A DNA stretch of 64,000 nucleotides from JALOAT01 sp041677345 (GCA_041677345.1 JBAYQE010000001.1:18396-82395), one strand, 5' to 3'. Positions 1 to 8,446 are shown, counted from the stretch's first letter. Numbers and translations are program-made. Notes: generated by a model not told the origin, from the sequence alone.

Positions 1-513
1 AGCATCGTGGTCGAAGAGGGTGACAAATGGGCACGCTTCGATCCCTTCGACGGTTTCAAGGTTTCCTTCCGCATCGAATTCGATCACCCGGCATTTTCCG
101 GCCGCAGCCAGCAGGCCGAGGTGGACTTCTCGACCACCTCGTTCGTGAAGGAGGTGAGCCGGGCCAGGACCTTCGGTTTCATGAGCCAGCTCGAGGCGCT
201 GCGTGCGCGCAACCTCGCCTTGGGTGGCAGCCTGGACAACGCCATCGTGGTGGATGAATACCGCGTCCTGAACGAGGACGGGCTCCGCTACGAGGACGAA
301 TTCGTCAAGCACAAGATTCTGGATTCCATCGGCGATCTGTACCTGCTGGGCTGCAGCCTCATCGGCGCGTTCACCGGCTACAAGTCCGGGCATGCGCTGA
401 ACAACCGGCTGTTGCTCGCATTGATCGCCGACAAGGGCGCCTGGGAGCAGGTGACCTTCGACGACCCGCAGCAGGCACCCATCTCCTACATCCAGCCGGT
501 GGCCGTCAACTAG
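1..513 (+). CDS. lpxC: UDP-3-O-acyl-N-acetylglucosamine deacetylase, C-terminal part
   Basis: This is the 3' part of lpxC; the reading frame is open to base 1, so the start lies outside the window. LpxC is the cytoplasmic zinc deacetylase that commits UDP-acyl-GlcNAc to lipid A synthesis. The visible 170 residues correspond to roughly the last 55% of the usual ~305-residue enzyme. They contain the second-domain signature KHKILDSIGD with its conserved His and Asp (E. coli His238/Asp242) and the segment TGYKSGHALNN with the general-acid histidine. The stop overlaps the convergent stop of dciA by a few bases. The lpxC–dciA–peptidase–secA order is typical of gammaproteobacteria. The GTG at base 7 is an internal codon, not the start. 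Confidence 0.97.
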   Translation, partial: SIVVEEGDKWARFDPFDGFKVSFRIEFDHPAFSGRSQQAEVDFSTTSFVKEVSRARTFGFMSQLEALRARNLALGGSLDNAIVVDEYRVLNEDGLRYEDEFVKHKILDSIGDLYLLGCSLIGAFTGYKSGHALNNRLLLALIADKGAWEQVTFDDPQQAPISYIQPVAVN

Positions 514-967
514 GGTTGCGGCCGCGCGCGGCGAGACGGCGCAGGGAGTCGCGGAGGTCGGGAGCGGCGACGGTGTCAGCGGCATCAGCAAGGCACTGCG
601 TGGCCTCGCTGGAGAGCCGGAGTGACGGGCCGGGATTCATGGCACGGGCGCTCTCGGCGACGGGGGCGACCCGCACCTGAATGGACTTCAGTGCCGCCAG
701 ATCGGGCAGCCCGCGCAGCGTCTCCAGCAGGCGGGGTGCGAGGTAATGTGCCCGCATGCGCCAGGCGGTGGAATCGGCATGGAGGACAAGGACCCCATCC
801 CGGACATTCGCGACCCGTACGTGGGGCGCGAGGGCGGGCGGCAGGCAGTCGGCGACACGCCGGTCGATCACAGCCAGTTGGCGCGCCCGGTCGATGAGGC
901 GCTGCAGGCCGGCGGTGACGGCCAGTCGGTCAGCACGAAGAGGTTTGCTCAAGAAGGGGCACCACAA
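506..967 (-). CDS. dciA: DUF721/DciA family protein (DnaB helicase loader-type)
   Basis: The gene encodes a small DUF721 protein, the family that includes DciA, which helps load the replicative helicase in bacteria lacking DnaC/DnaI. The conserved block runs from about LIDRARQLAVIDRRV through LPPALAPHVRVANVRDG and VLHADSTAWRMRAHYLAPRL, which is the usual DUF721 pattern. The open frame extends to an ATG at 1048, but that start would overlap the divergent peptidase gene and add an unconserved N terminus. TTG codons near 967 or 952 give the usual family length, so the start given here is provisional. The family assignment is good; the helicase-loading role is inferred from the family. Confidence 0.78.
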   Translation of the reverse strand: MWCPFLSKPLRADRLAVTAGLQRLIDRARQLAVIDRRVADCLPPALAPHVRVANVRDGVLVLHADSTAWRMRAHYLAPRLLETLRGLPDLAALKSIQVRVAPVAESARAMNPGPSLRLSSEATQCLADAADTVAAPDLRDSLRRLAARGRNPS

Positions 968-1025
968 CAGTAACAAGTGATCCGAATCATCCGGGCGACC
1001 GGTTCGGAAGTAAAGAGTCCCTGCC

Positions 1026-1946
1026 ATGAACATTCTATTTTTGACCAAGTGTCACACCCGCTCCCGCTGCCTGAACCTGGGCAGGAGCGGCGTCATCGTG
1101 ACAGCGATTGCGGTCTTCGTGGTCCTCCCCCTGCTTGGTGGCTATGCGGGATACCGGCTTGGCCAGGCCACCAGCGAACCCCATATGCTGTCCGTCACCT
1201 GGGCGGAGGAGATGCAGGCGCAGCGTGAAGCCATCACCGAGGCACGGCGGGTGGCCCAGGAGAACCTCAACGCCCTCGCCCTGCGCATGGGCCAGATGCA
1301 GGCCCATGTGATCCGTCTGGATGCGCTCGGCCAGCGCCTGACCCGCATAGCCAATCTGGACGACGGGGAATTCGATTTCGATCAGCCACCCGCCCAGGGT
1401 GGTCCCGCCCCCATCGCGGCCGAACAGCCGCTGGAAATACCGGATTTCGTCGCCCTGCTGGACGACCTCTCGCAGAAACTCGATGACCGCTCCCGTCAGC
1501 TGGACGTGCTCGAGACCATGCTCATCAACCGCAACATGCAGGCCGAGGTGCGTCCGGCCGGACGGCCGATCAAAAGTGGCTGGATTTCTTCTTACTTCGG
1601 CGTCCGCAGCGACCCCTTCACCGGCCGGCCCGAGCATCATAACGGTATTGACTTGGCCGGCAAGGAAGGCTCGGAGGTGATTGCCGTCGCCGCGGGGGTG
1701 GTGACCTGGGCCGGCGAGCGCTGGGGCTACGGCAACCTGGTGGAGATCAACCACGGCAATGGTCATGTGACCCGTTATGGCCACAGCAAGGACATCCTCG
1801 TGAACGTGGGTGAGACGGTCCGCAAGGGCCAGGCGGTGGCCACCATGGGCTCCACCGGTCGCTCCACCGGTCCCCATGTGCACTTCGAGGTGATTCTCAA
1901 CGGCCGGCACGTAGACCCGATGACCTATATGCGGGCCGCGCGCTGA
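1026..1946 (+). CDS. M23 family metallopeptidase (LytM-type murein hydrolase)
   Basis: The 306-residue envelope protein has a membrane-spanning segment at about residues 22–42, a coiled region (about 60–170) and a C-terminal M23/LytM domain. That domain carries HNGIDLAGKEGSEV (first metal-ligand His and Asp), the glycine-rich GNLVEINHGNGHVTRYGH and GPHVHFEV (HxH). All catalytic metal ligands appear present, so it should be an active peptidoglycan endopeptidase rather than an EnvC-like degenerate activator. M23 genes immediately upstream of secA are common in gammaproteobacteria. It is divergent from dciA and precedes secA by 140 bp. Confidence 0.93.
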   Translation: MNILFLTKCHTRSRCLNLGRSGVIVTAIAVFVVLPLLGGYAGYRLGQATSEPHMLSVTWAEEMQAQREAITEARRVAQENLNALALRMGQMQAHVIRLDALGQRLTRIANLDDGEFDFDQPPAQGGPAPIAAEQPLEIPDFVALLDDLSQKLDDRSRQLDVLETMLINRNMQAEVRPAGRPIKSGWISSYFGVRSDPFTGRPEHHNGIDLAGKEGSEVIAVAAGVVTWAGERWGYGNLVEINHGNGHVTRYGHSKDILVNVGETVRKGQAVATMGSTGRSTGPHVHFEVILNGRHVDPMTYMRAAR

Positions 1947-2041
1947 ACCAATTGCTTCGGCGCCGGTCCCTTCTCTCGAGGCGCCGGCATCAATCCGGTG
2001 ACCCCCGCCGCTGCCGGTACATACAACCGCCAGCCCGCTTT

Positions 2042-2066
2042 TTTGCGTTATCATTCGCGGACTTTT
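2042..2066 (+). repeat. Copy of the GCGTTCAT…GCGGACTT repeat arm upstream of secA
   Basis: The bases read TTTGCGTT, AT, CATTCGCGGACTTTT and match the right-hand arm of the dispersed inverted repeat seen at 6316–6335, 33653–33669, 50389–50410 and 50526–50547. It ends about 20 bp before the secA ATG, so it forms part of the secA leader. No matching left arm is obvious in the preceding gap. That gap instead has a short GC hairpin (CGGCGCC/GGCGCCG, 1958–1986) without a T-run. Confidence 0.6.
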
Positions 2067-2086
2067 ACGCCCACCTGTAGGATTCC

Positions 2087-4813
2087 ATGGTCAGTCTGTT
2101 GCTGAACAAGATTTTTGGCAGCCGTAACGAGCGTATCGTAAAGCGGTTTTCCAAGACGGTCGCGCAGATCAACGCGCTCGAACCCACGATGGAGGCGCTG
2201 TCCGATGAGGCACTGAGCGCCAAGACGTCCGAGTTCCGCGAACGCCTGGCAGGCGGTACCGCGCTGGACGATCTATTACCGGAAGCCTTTGCGGTTGTGC
2301 GTGAGGCGAGCCGGCGCGTACTCGGCATGCGCCACTACGACGTGCAGCTCATCGGCGGTATGGTGCTGAACAGCGCCAGGATCGCCGAGATGCGCACCGG
2401 CGAGGGCAAGACCTTGGTGGCTACCCTGGCGGCCTACCTGAACGCACTGCCGGCCAAGGGCGTGCACGTCATTACGGTGAACGATTACCTGGCGCGGCGT
2501 GACGCCGAGTGGATGGGGCGCCTGTACAACTTCCTCGGTCTCTCCGTGGACGTAGTGGTGGCCGGCATGGATGCCGAGGCCAAGCGCGCCGCCTATGCGG
2601 CCGACATCACCTATGGCACCAACAACGAGTTCGGTTTCGACTACCTGCGCGACAACATGGCGTTTTCGCTGACCGAGAAGGTTCAGCGGGAACTCAACTA
2701 CGCCATTATCGACGAGGTGGACTCCATCCTTATCGACGAGGCACGTACGCCCCTGATCATCTCGGGTCCCGCCGAGGACAGTTCCGAACTGTATCAGCGC
2801 ATGAATGCGCTGATCCCAAGCCTCAGCAAACAGGTTGCCGAGGGCGAGCCCGGCGACTACACCGTCGACGAGAAGGCCAAGCAGGTCTACCTGACAGAGG
2901 ATGGCCACCAGCACGTCGAAGACCTGCTGCTGCAAAACGGCCTGCTGAAGGAAGGCGAGAGCCTGTATGACGCCGGGAACATCGGCCTCATGCATCACCT
3001 CAATGCCGCCTTGCGTGCCCACGTGCTGTATCACCGCGACGTGGAGTACATCGTCCGCGACGGGCAGATCGTCATCGTGGACGAATTCACCGGCCGCACC
3101 ATGCCCGGCCGGCGCTGGTCCGATGGCCTGCACCAGGCCATCGAGGCGAAGGAGGGCGTGCGCATCCAGAACGAGAACCAGACGCTCGCCTCCATCACCT
3201 TCCAGAACTATTTCCGGCTGTACAACAAACTGGCCGGCATGACCGGTACGGCAGACACGGAAGCCTTCGAGTTCCAGCAGATCTACGGCCTCGAAGTGGT
3301 GGTGATCCCCACCAACAAGCCCATGATCCGCAACGATATGGGCGATCTGGTCTACCTGTCCGCACGTGAGAAGTACGACGCGGTCATCGAAGACATCAAG
3401 GATTGCACCCAGCGCGGGCAGCCGGTGCTGGTAGGCACCACGTCCATCGAGATTTCCGAGTACCTTTCCAAGCTGTTGAAGAAGGAGGGTATCGGGCACG
3501 AAGTGCTGAACGCCAAGCAGCATGAGCGTGAGGCGGAGATCGTGGCCCAGGCGGGCCGGCCGGGTGCGGTGACCATCGCCACCAACATGGCCGGCCGCGG
3601 CACCGACATCGTCCTTGGTGGCAATCCCAATACTGAGATTGCTGCGCTTGGGGATGACCCCGCCCCCGAGGCGGTGCAACGCACTCGAGACGAATGGCAA
3701 CAGCGCCATGAACATGTGATCGCTGCCGGCGGCCTGCATATCATCGGCACCGAGCGACATGAGTCACGACGCGTGGACAACCAGTTGCGCGGACGTTCCG
3801 GGCGCCAGGGTGACCCCGGCTCCAGCCGTTTTTATCTTTCGCTCGAAGACAGCCTGATGCGCATCTTTGCTTCTGATCGCGTGTCCGGGCTCATGCAGCG
3901 CCTGGGCATGCAGGAAGGCGAGGCCATCGAGCACCACTGGGTCACCAAGGCCATCGAAAATGCACAGCGCAAAGTCGAAGGGCATAACTTCGACATCCGC
4001 AAGCAGTTGCTCGAATACGACGATGTCGCCAATGACCAGCGCAAGGTCATTTACGAGCAGCGTAACGAGTTGATGGCCTCGGAAGACATCTCCGACACCA
4101 TCGCGGTTATCCGCGAAGACGTCCTCAACGGCGTCATCGATCAATACATCCCGCCGCAGAGCCTGGAAGAGCAGTGGGATATTCCCGGCCTCATGGAGGC
4201 ACTGGAGCGCGAGTTCGGGCTGCAGGTGGATGTGAAAGGCTGGCTCGACAGCGATGCTGACCTGCACGAGGAAACCCTGCGCCAGCGCATCCTCGAGGAA
4301 ATGGTGACGGTTGCCAAGGCCAAGGAGGATATGGCCGGTACCGCCGTGATGCGCCACTTTGAGAAGGCCGTCATGCTGCAGGTGCTCGACGGCCTCTGGA
4401 AAGAGCATCTGGCCGCGATGGATTACCTGCGCCAGGGCATACACCTGCGCGGCTATGCGCAGAAAAACCCCAAGCAGGAATACAAACGCGAGGCCTTCGC
4501 CCTGTTCCAGCAATTGCTCGAGCGCATCAAGCATGACGTGGTTGCGATCACCGCCCGCGTGCAGGTGCGCGCACCCGAGGACGTGGACGCGGTGGAGGAG
4601 CAGCGCCGTGCCGCGCCCGCCGCCGTGCAGTATGAGCATGCGAGCGCCGCTTCCTACGCCGCGACGGCAGGGGAGGAAACCGCGGAGGAGGCGCCGGCCA
4701 TGGCGGAGGCCACACAGCCGTTCGTGCGCGAGACCCGCAAGGTGGGCCGTAACGAGCCCTGCCCGTGCGGCTCCGGCAAGAAGTACAAGCAGTGCCATGG
4801 CAGGCTGGCCTGA
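2087..4813 (+). CDS. secA: Preprotein translocase ATPase SecA
   Basis: SecA is the peripheral-membrane ATPase that drives preproteins through SecYEG. The 908-residue protein has family length (E. coli 901). Walker A MRTGEGKT lies at about 102–109, the DEVD Walker B at 209–212, the pre-protein cross-linking domain begins around ISGPAEDSSELY, and the second nucleotide-binding domain carries NMAGRGTDIVLGGNP. The extreme C terminus is the zinc-binding SEC-C tail NEPCPCGSGKKYKQCH with three Cys and one His, which binds SecB and lipids. Transcription probably ends at the intrinsic terminator about 110 bp downstream. Confidence 0.99.
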   Translation: MVSLLLNKIFGSRNERIVKRFSKTVAQINALEPTMEALSDEALSAKTSEFRERLAGGTALDDLLPEAFAVVREASRRVLGMRHYDVQLIGGMVLNSARIAEMRTGEGKTLVATLAAYLNALPAKGVHVITVNDYLARRDAEWMGRLYNFLGLSVDVVVAGMDAEAKRAAYAADITYGTNNEFGFDYLRDNMAFSLTEKVQRELNYAIIDEVDSILIDEARTPLIISGPAEDSSELYQRMNALIPSLSKQVAEGEPGDYTVDEKAKQVYLTEDGHQHVEDLLLQNGLLKEGESLYDAGNIGLMHHLNAALRAHVLYHRDVEYIVRDGQIVIVDEFTGRTMPGRRWSDGLHQAIEAKEGVRIQNENQTLASITFQNYFRLYNKLAGMTGTADTEAFEFQQIYGLEVVVIPTNKPMIRNDMGDLVYLSAREKYDAVIEDIKDCTQRGQPVLVGTTSIEISEYLSKLLKKEGIGHEVLNAKQHEREAEIVAQAGRPGAVTIATNMAGRGTDIVLGGNPNTEIAALGDDPAPEAVQRTRDEWQQRHEHVIAAGGLHIIGTERHESRRVDNQLRGRSGRQGDPGSSRFYLSLEDSLMRIFASDRVSGLMQRLGMQEGEAIEHHWVTKAIENAQRKVEGHNFDIRKQLLEYDDVANDQRKVIYEQRNELMASEDISDTIAVIREDVLNGVIDQYIPPQSLEEQWDIPGLMEALEREFGLQVDVKGWLDSDADLHEETLRQRILEEMVTVAKAKEDMAGTAVMRHFEKAVMLQVLDGLWKEHLAAMDYLRQGIHLRGYAQKNPKQEYKREAFALFQQLLERIKHDVVAITARVQVRAPEDVDAVEEQRRAAPAAVQYEHASAASYAATAGEETAEEAPAMAEATQPFVRETRKVGRNEPCPCGSGKKYKQCHGRLA

Positions 4814-4925
4814 GCAGGTCTTCCGCGCCACAGATAGCACAGCGCACGCAACGATGCAGCCAGGCAGTGCATCGGCAGGACTTGCAGCACACATGACGCG
4901 TGTGCGCTGTACCTGAACCAATTCG

Positions 4926-4952
4926 GGGCCCGAAGCTTACGGGCCCTTTTTT
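4926..4952 (+). terminator. Rho-independent terminator after secA
   Basis: A perfect 7-bp stem GGGCCCG/CGGGCCC (4926–4932 and 4940–4946) encloses the loop AAGCTTA and is followed directly by six T residues (4947–4952). It lies between secA and argJ. Confidence 0.9.
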
Positions 4953-4979
4953 CGTTCTTGTCCCTGGAGTTCTTTGAAT

Positions 4980-6191
4980 ATGGCAGTGGGATTCACAGGC
5001 ATGCCCGAAATGTTGCCGGTGGCGGGATTCCGCATCGGTGTCGCTTCCGCCGGCATCAAGAAGCCGGGGCGCCGCGACCTGGTGGTGATGGAGCTGGCGC
5101 CGGGCGCCGAGTGCGCGGCAGTATTCACACGCAACGCCTTCTGCGCGGCACCGGTGGTGCTGGCGCGCGAGCACCTGGGCAAAGCGCAGCCTCGCTATTT
5201 GCTGATCAATACCGGGAATGCCAACGCCGGTACGGGTGAGCGTGGCATGCGAGATGCGCAGGCCTGTTGCGAGGCACTGGCAGGCGTCGTGGGCTGTGCA
5301 CCGGCCGAGGTGCTGCCGTTCTCCACCGGGGTCATCGGTGAACCGCTGCCCGTGGACAAGATCGTTGCGAGCTTGCCCGCCGCCGTCACTGCCTTGATGG
5401 ATAACGCCTGGGAAGCGGCTGCGCACGGCATCATGACCACCGACACCGTGCCCAAGGCCGCCTCGCGCCGCCTTACCATCGATGGCAAGGCCGTGACCAT
5501 CACCGGTATCGCCAAGGGTGCCGGCATGATCCGTCCGGACATGGCGACCATGCTCTGCTTCGTGGCCACCGATGCCGAGGTCGGCCGGGAGTGGCTGCAG
5601 ACATGCCTGGAAGCGGCGGTGAACCGCTCTTTCAACCGCATCACGGTGGACGGTGACACCTCCACCAACGACGCCTGCGTCCTCGTGGCCACCGGCGCCA
5701 GTGGCGTGCCTATCGAGGGCAGTGAGGCGCTCACCGCGTTCAGCGAGGCGGTGGCGCAGGTCTGCGAACACCTGGCGCAAGCCATCGTGCGGGACGGCGA
5801 AGGTGCCACCAAGTTCATCACTGTGGACGTGGATGGTGGATGCGACAGCGATGAATGCCTGAAGGTGGCGTATACGGTGGCCCATTCCCCCCTGGTGAAG
5901 ACCGCCTTCTTCGCCAGTGATCCCAACTGGGGCCGCATCCTGGCCGCGGTGGGTCGCGCCGGGGTGGCCGATCTCGATCTGCAGGCCATCACCATCCATC
6001 TGGGCGACGTGTGCATCGTGCGGGGCGGTGGCCGTGCGGAGGATTATGAGGAGGCCATGGGCGCGGCGGTGATGAAGGAGGAAGAGATCACCATCCGCAT
6101 CGACCTCAAGCGCGGCACCGCGCGCGAGCGGGTGTGGACCTGCGATTTCTCCTACGATTACGTGCGCATCAACGCCGAATACCGCACGTGA
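4980..6191 (+). CDS. argJ: Bifunctional glutamate N-acetyltransferase/ornithine acetyltransferase
   Basis: ArgJ moves the acetyl group from N-acetylornithine to glutamate in the cyclic arginine pathway and may also make N-acetylglutamate from acetyl-CoA. The signature KGAGMIRPDMATML contains the nucleophilic Thr (ATML, about residue 190) at which the precursor self-cleaves into alpha and beta chains. The C-terminal segments SDPNWGRILAAVGRAG and YVRINAEYRT match the family. The ATG at 4980 is preferred over the in-frame TTG at 4974 because GGAG at 4966–4969 is correctly spaced for it. At about 403 residues it is full length. Confidence 0.97.
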   Translation: MAVGFTGMPEMLPVAGFRIGVASAGIKKPGRRDLVVMELAPGAECAAVFTRNAFCAAPVVLAREHLGKAQPRYLLINTGNANAGTGERGMRDAQACCEALAGVVGCAPAEVLPFSTGVIGEPLPVDKIVASLPAAVTALMDNAWEAAAHGIMTTDTVPKAASRRLTIDGKAVTITGIAKGAGMIRPDMATMLCFVATDAEVGREWLQTCLEAAVNRSFNRITVDGDTSTNDACVLVATGASGVPIEGSEALTAFSEAVAQVCEHLAQAIVRDGEGATKFITVDVDGGCDSDECLKVAYTVAHSPLVKTAFFASDPNWGRILAAVGRAGVADLDLQAITIHLGDVCIVRGGGRAEDYEEAMGAAVMKEEEITIRIDLKRGTARERVWTCDFSYDYVRINAEYRT

Positions 6192-6201
6192 GCTCAAGTG
6201 A

Positions 6202-6371
6202 CGACGCGGAGGACGCGGAGGGGATAAGTCCGCCAATGAACGCAAAGGGGAATGAAAGATTAAATCACCTGGGGAGATGGGCTGGCTTTTGCTCTAGCTG
6301 TGAAGGCATCCCCCGATTGCGTTCATTGCGGACTTCGACCGACGTTTTCTCCGCGTGCTCCGCGTTTTTTT
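6202..6371. repeat. Large nested inverted repeat between argJ and mutT
   Basis: The left half contains ACGCGGAGGACGCGGAGG (from 6204) then AAGTCCGCCAATGAACGCAA (6226–6245). The right half contains the complements in mirrored order: ATTGCGTTCATTGCGGACTT (6316–6335) then CTCCGCGTGCTCCGCG (6349–6364), followed by a run of seven T. The nested pairing plus T-run could act as an intrinsic terminator for argJ. The inner arms belong to a family found at several other places in the window. The centre (about 6250–6310) has no gene. Confidence 0.75.
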
Positions 6372-6376
6372 GACTA

Positions 6377-7342
6377 ATGACGGATATGAACGACTGGCTG
6401 CACGTGGCCGCCGCGGTGATTCGCGACGGCGCGGGACGGGTGCTGATCGCGGAGCGGCCTGCCCATCTGCATCAGGGTGGGCTGTGGGAGTTTCCGGGCG
6501 GCAAGGTGGAGCCCGGCGAGGATGCGCGCGCGGCGCTGGCGCGGGAGCTGGATGAGGAGCTGGGCATTACGGTGCGGGCGTGCTCGCCGCTCATCCGCGT
6601 GCGCCACCGTTATCCGGATCGCAACGTGCTGCTCGATGTATGGGAAGTGACCGCCTTTGCGGGCGAGCCGCACGGACGCGAAGGCCAGCCGGTGCGCTGG
6701 GTGGATACCGGGGCGTTGCAGGCGTTCTCCTTTCCGGCGGCCAATCTGCCCATCGTCACCGCAGCGCACCTGCCGCGGCACTATCTCATTACCCCTGAGC
6801 CCGAGAACGACGATGCCTTTCTTGCACGACTACAGCAACGCCTGCGCGCCGGCGTGCGCCTGGTCCAGTTGCGCTGCAAGTCACGTACCGGTGCGGCGTT
6901 TACCGCCCTCGCGCGCGAGGCCGTGCGCGTCACGCACAGACAGGGCGCAGGGCTGCTGCTCAATGGCGCGCCCGAACAGGCGCTGGCGCTGGGCGCCGAC
7001 GGCGTGCACCTCACTGGTGCCGGTCTGCGTGCGCTGAACGCACGGCCGTTGCCTGCCGGGTACTGGGTGGCCGCCTCCTGCCACGACGCCGAGGATCTCG
7101 CCCATGCGGCAGCCATCGGTGTCGATTTCGCTGTGCTCTCACCCGTGCAACCCACCGCCAGTCACCCGGGTGCATCGACGCTCGGCTGGGAGGCCTTTCA
7201 CGCACTCACGGAACTGAGCCACATCCCGGTATATGCCCTGGGTGGCGTGGGCCCGGCCGATCTGGCCCAGGCGTGCCGTTGCGGCGCCCAGGGTATCGCG
7301 GCCATTCGCGGGCTGTGGGGCGATGAAGGGATGCTGTCATGA
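6377..7342 (+). CDS. mutT: MutT Nudix hydrolase fused to a ThiE-like domain
   Basis: The N-terminal ~130 residues are a Nudix hydrolase with a complete Nudix box (GGKVEPGED…RELDEELGI, about 41–63). This is the MutT type that hydrolyses 8-oxo-dGTP and so prevents A:T to C:G mutation. Residues ~137–321 form a TIM-barrel resembling thiamine-phosphate synthase/TenI (LITPEPEND, VRLVQLRCKS, ADGVHLTG, and a C-terminal GGVGPADLAQACRCGAQGIAAIRG). This two-domain architecture is known in gammaproteobacteria; whether the second domain is catalytic is uncertain. The stop overlaps the next gene start by 4 bp (ATGA). Confidence 0.93.
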   Translation: MTDMNDWLHVAAAVIRDGAGRVLIAERPAHLHQGGLWEFPGGKVEPGEDARAALARELDEELGITVRACSPLIRVRHRYPDRNVLLDVWEVTAFAGEPHGREGQPVRWVDTGALQAFSFPAANLPIVTAAHLPRHYLITPEPENDDAFLARLQQRLRAGVRLVQLRCKSRTGAAFTALAREAVRVTHRQGAGLLLNGAPEQALALGADGVHLTGAGLRALNARPLPAGYWVAASCHDAEDLAHAAAIGVDFAVLSPVQPTASHPGASTLGWEAFHALTELSHIPVYALGGVGPADLAQACRCGAQGIAAIRGLWGDEGMLS

Positions 7343-7770
7343 AACGCTTGCTGCTATCGTTGCCGCTACTCGTTTCCTGCGGCGGTGAGCCCGACGACGG
7401 TGCCGTCACTGTGCTGAACCCACCACCGGGGTGCATCGTGACCGCCGCGCCGTGTGCGGTGACGGCCCTGGACGGTCTGCGGGTGGAACTGCAATTGCCG
7501 CCGGCGCCCGAACCTCTCAAGCCGTTCCAGGCGCGCGTGAACGTCACAGGACAACCGATTTCCTCGCCGGTGCTGGAGTTGTCCATGATCGGAATGGACA
7601 TGGGCGACAACCGCTATCGCCTGGTGGCGGACAAGGACGGCAGTTGGACCGCCACCGTGGTCCTGCCGGTGTGCACCCTGGGCCGTGCCGACTGGGTGGC
7701 AGACGTCATCTTCAGCGCCGACGGCACACGCTACCGCGCGCGGTTTCCTTTCAGCACGGGCGGGGATTAA
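7339..7770 (+). CDS. Putative lipoprotein of unknown function
   Basis: The 143-residue protein starts MKRLLLSLPLLVSCGG, a short lipoprotein-type signal with Cys at residue 14 as the likely lipidation site. The mature part is beta-rich, with alternating hydrophobic stretches (FQARVNVTGQPI, VLELSMIGMDMGDNRYRLV, SWTATVVLPVCTL). This loosely resembles the small FixH/YtkA-like Ig-fold proteins, and the MIGMDMG motif is typical of them. It is translationally coupled to mutT by a 4-bp overlap. No specific function can be assigned. Confidence 0.75.
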   Translation: MKRLLLSLPLLVSCGGEPDDGAVTVLNPPPGCIVTAAPCAVTALDGLRVELQLPPAPEPLKPFQARVNVTGQPISSPVLELSMIGMDMGDNRYRLVADKDGSWTATVVLPVCTLGRADWVADVIFSADGTRYRARFPFSTGGD

Positions 7771-7952
7771 CCACGGAGGGGATTAGTCCGCGAATAAACG
7801 CAAAGGGGAGCTGCGTTCATTGAGACCAACGTGCCCCGCTGCCTCTGTAGCAATCCCTCTGTGTTCTCTGTGTCGTTCGTGTTGACGCTTGCCGCGATGC
7901 GAGGGCGGGGACCACACGGGTGGTATGGACCACGGCGGTCCGGAGAAGCGCC

Positions 7953-7979
7953 GTAGGCCACATTGCGAAGCTACGTGAT
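7953..7979 (+). repeat. REP-type hairpin (forward)
   Basis: A GTAG head is followed by GCCACAT, T, GC-GAA-GC, T and ACGTGAT, an imperfect palindrome of the same design as those at 33522, 50417 and in the 55.6–56.2 kb array. The outer stem has decayed by two changes. Confidence 0.75.
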
Positions 7980-7997
7980 AGGTTTGGAGGGCCGAAC

Positions 7998-8030
7998 GTC
8001 ACGTAGCCGCTGCACGGCAACGTGACCTAC
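7998..8030 (-). repeat. REP-type hairpin (inverted, long form)
   Basis: Outer stem GTCACGT/ACGTGAC, an A/A mismatch, inner stem GCCG/CGGC and a short loop are followed by CTAC, the complement of the GTAG head. It pairs with the forward copy at 7953 to form a two-REP unit. Confidence 0.75.
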
Positions 8031-8095
8031 GCCTTCCGCGGCTCGTCTTCCATTCCCCGTGTCCTCCGTGTTTCTCTTCAGCGCGGCTGGAACGT

Positions 8096-8122
8096 GTCAC
8101 GTAGCTTCGCAACGTGACCTAC
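8096..8122 (-). repeat. REP-type hairpin (inverted, short form)
   Basis: Perfect outer stem GTCACGT/ACGTGAC with inner GC-TTC-GC and a terminal CTAC; it is the exact reverse complement of the short forward form at 33522 and 50417. Confidence 0.8.
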
Positions 8123-8239
8123 TAAGACTTTGCGCCCTCTGCGTCTTTGCTGTGGGCGGTTTTCTTCGCCCAAACGCTAATGGGGCTTGCGCGGCGTAAC
8201 AGTATCTACTGCGTTGACGCAAAGTTGCGTCATTTGCAT

Positions 8240-8446
8240 TCATTCGCGGACTTCATCCTCTCCGTGGCTTTGGCGTCCGTGGTTGGCGAGGTCGTCGGGT
8301 TCAACCGGTGGGCCCGGGATGACGTGGCGTTCGGCGGCCCATTCACCCAGGTCGATGAGTTTGCAGCGCTCGCTGCAGAAAGGGCGCCAGCGCTGCTCGG
8401 GGGCCCAGACCACGGGCTTTCCGCAGGTGGGACACTTCACTTTCAT
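8240..8446 (-). CDS. yacG: DNA gyrase inhibitor YacG (zinc-finger protein)
   Basis: YacG is a small zinc protein that binds GyrB and inhibits gyrase. The 68-residue product has the four-cysteine ligand set CPTC (5, 8) and CSERC (24, 28), followed by LIDLGEWAAERHVIPG, the standard family core. The start is the ATG at 8446, overlapping the zapD stop by 4 bp; the longer open frame upstream is a shadow of zapD. The last residues (about DEVRE) and the stop are written by the arm of an intergenic repeat, so the C terminus is probably lineage-specific. Confidence 0.95.
   Translation of the reverse strand: MKVKCPTCGKPVVWAPEQRWRPFCSERCKLIDLGEWAAERHVIPGPPVEPDDLANHGRQSHGEDEVRE

Larger units (their letters stand above)
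7776..8253. repeat. Repeat island between convergent genes (three REP-type hairpins inside inverted-repeat arms)
   Basis: The 470-bp gap between the lipoprotein and yacG is almost all repeat. A left arm (AGTCCGCGAATAAACGCAAA, from 7785) and a right arm (CATTTGCATTCATTCGCGGA then CTT, 8231–8253) bound it. Inside are three GTAG-headed palindromes: a forward one at 7953–7979, an inverted one at 7998–8030 and an inverted one at 8096–8122. No gene is supported here. The right arm runs 14 bp into the 3' end of yacG. Confidence 0.8.

Noticed and set aside
2276..3760. 494-codon open frame antisense to secA, and other long antisense frames (1035–2054, 4548–6245, 29800–33396, 39827–42403)
   Set aside because: These are shadow frames produced by high-GC codon bias of the real genes; they lack domains and starts.
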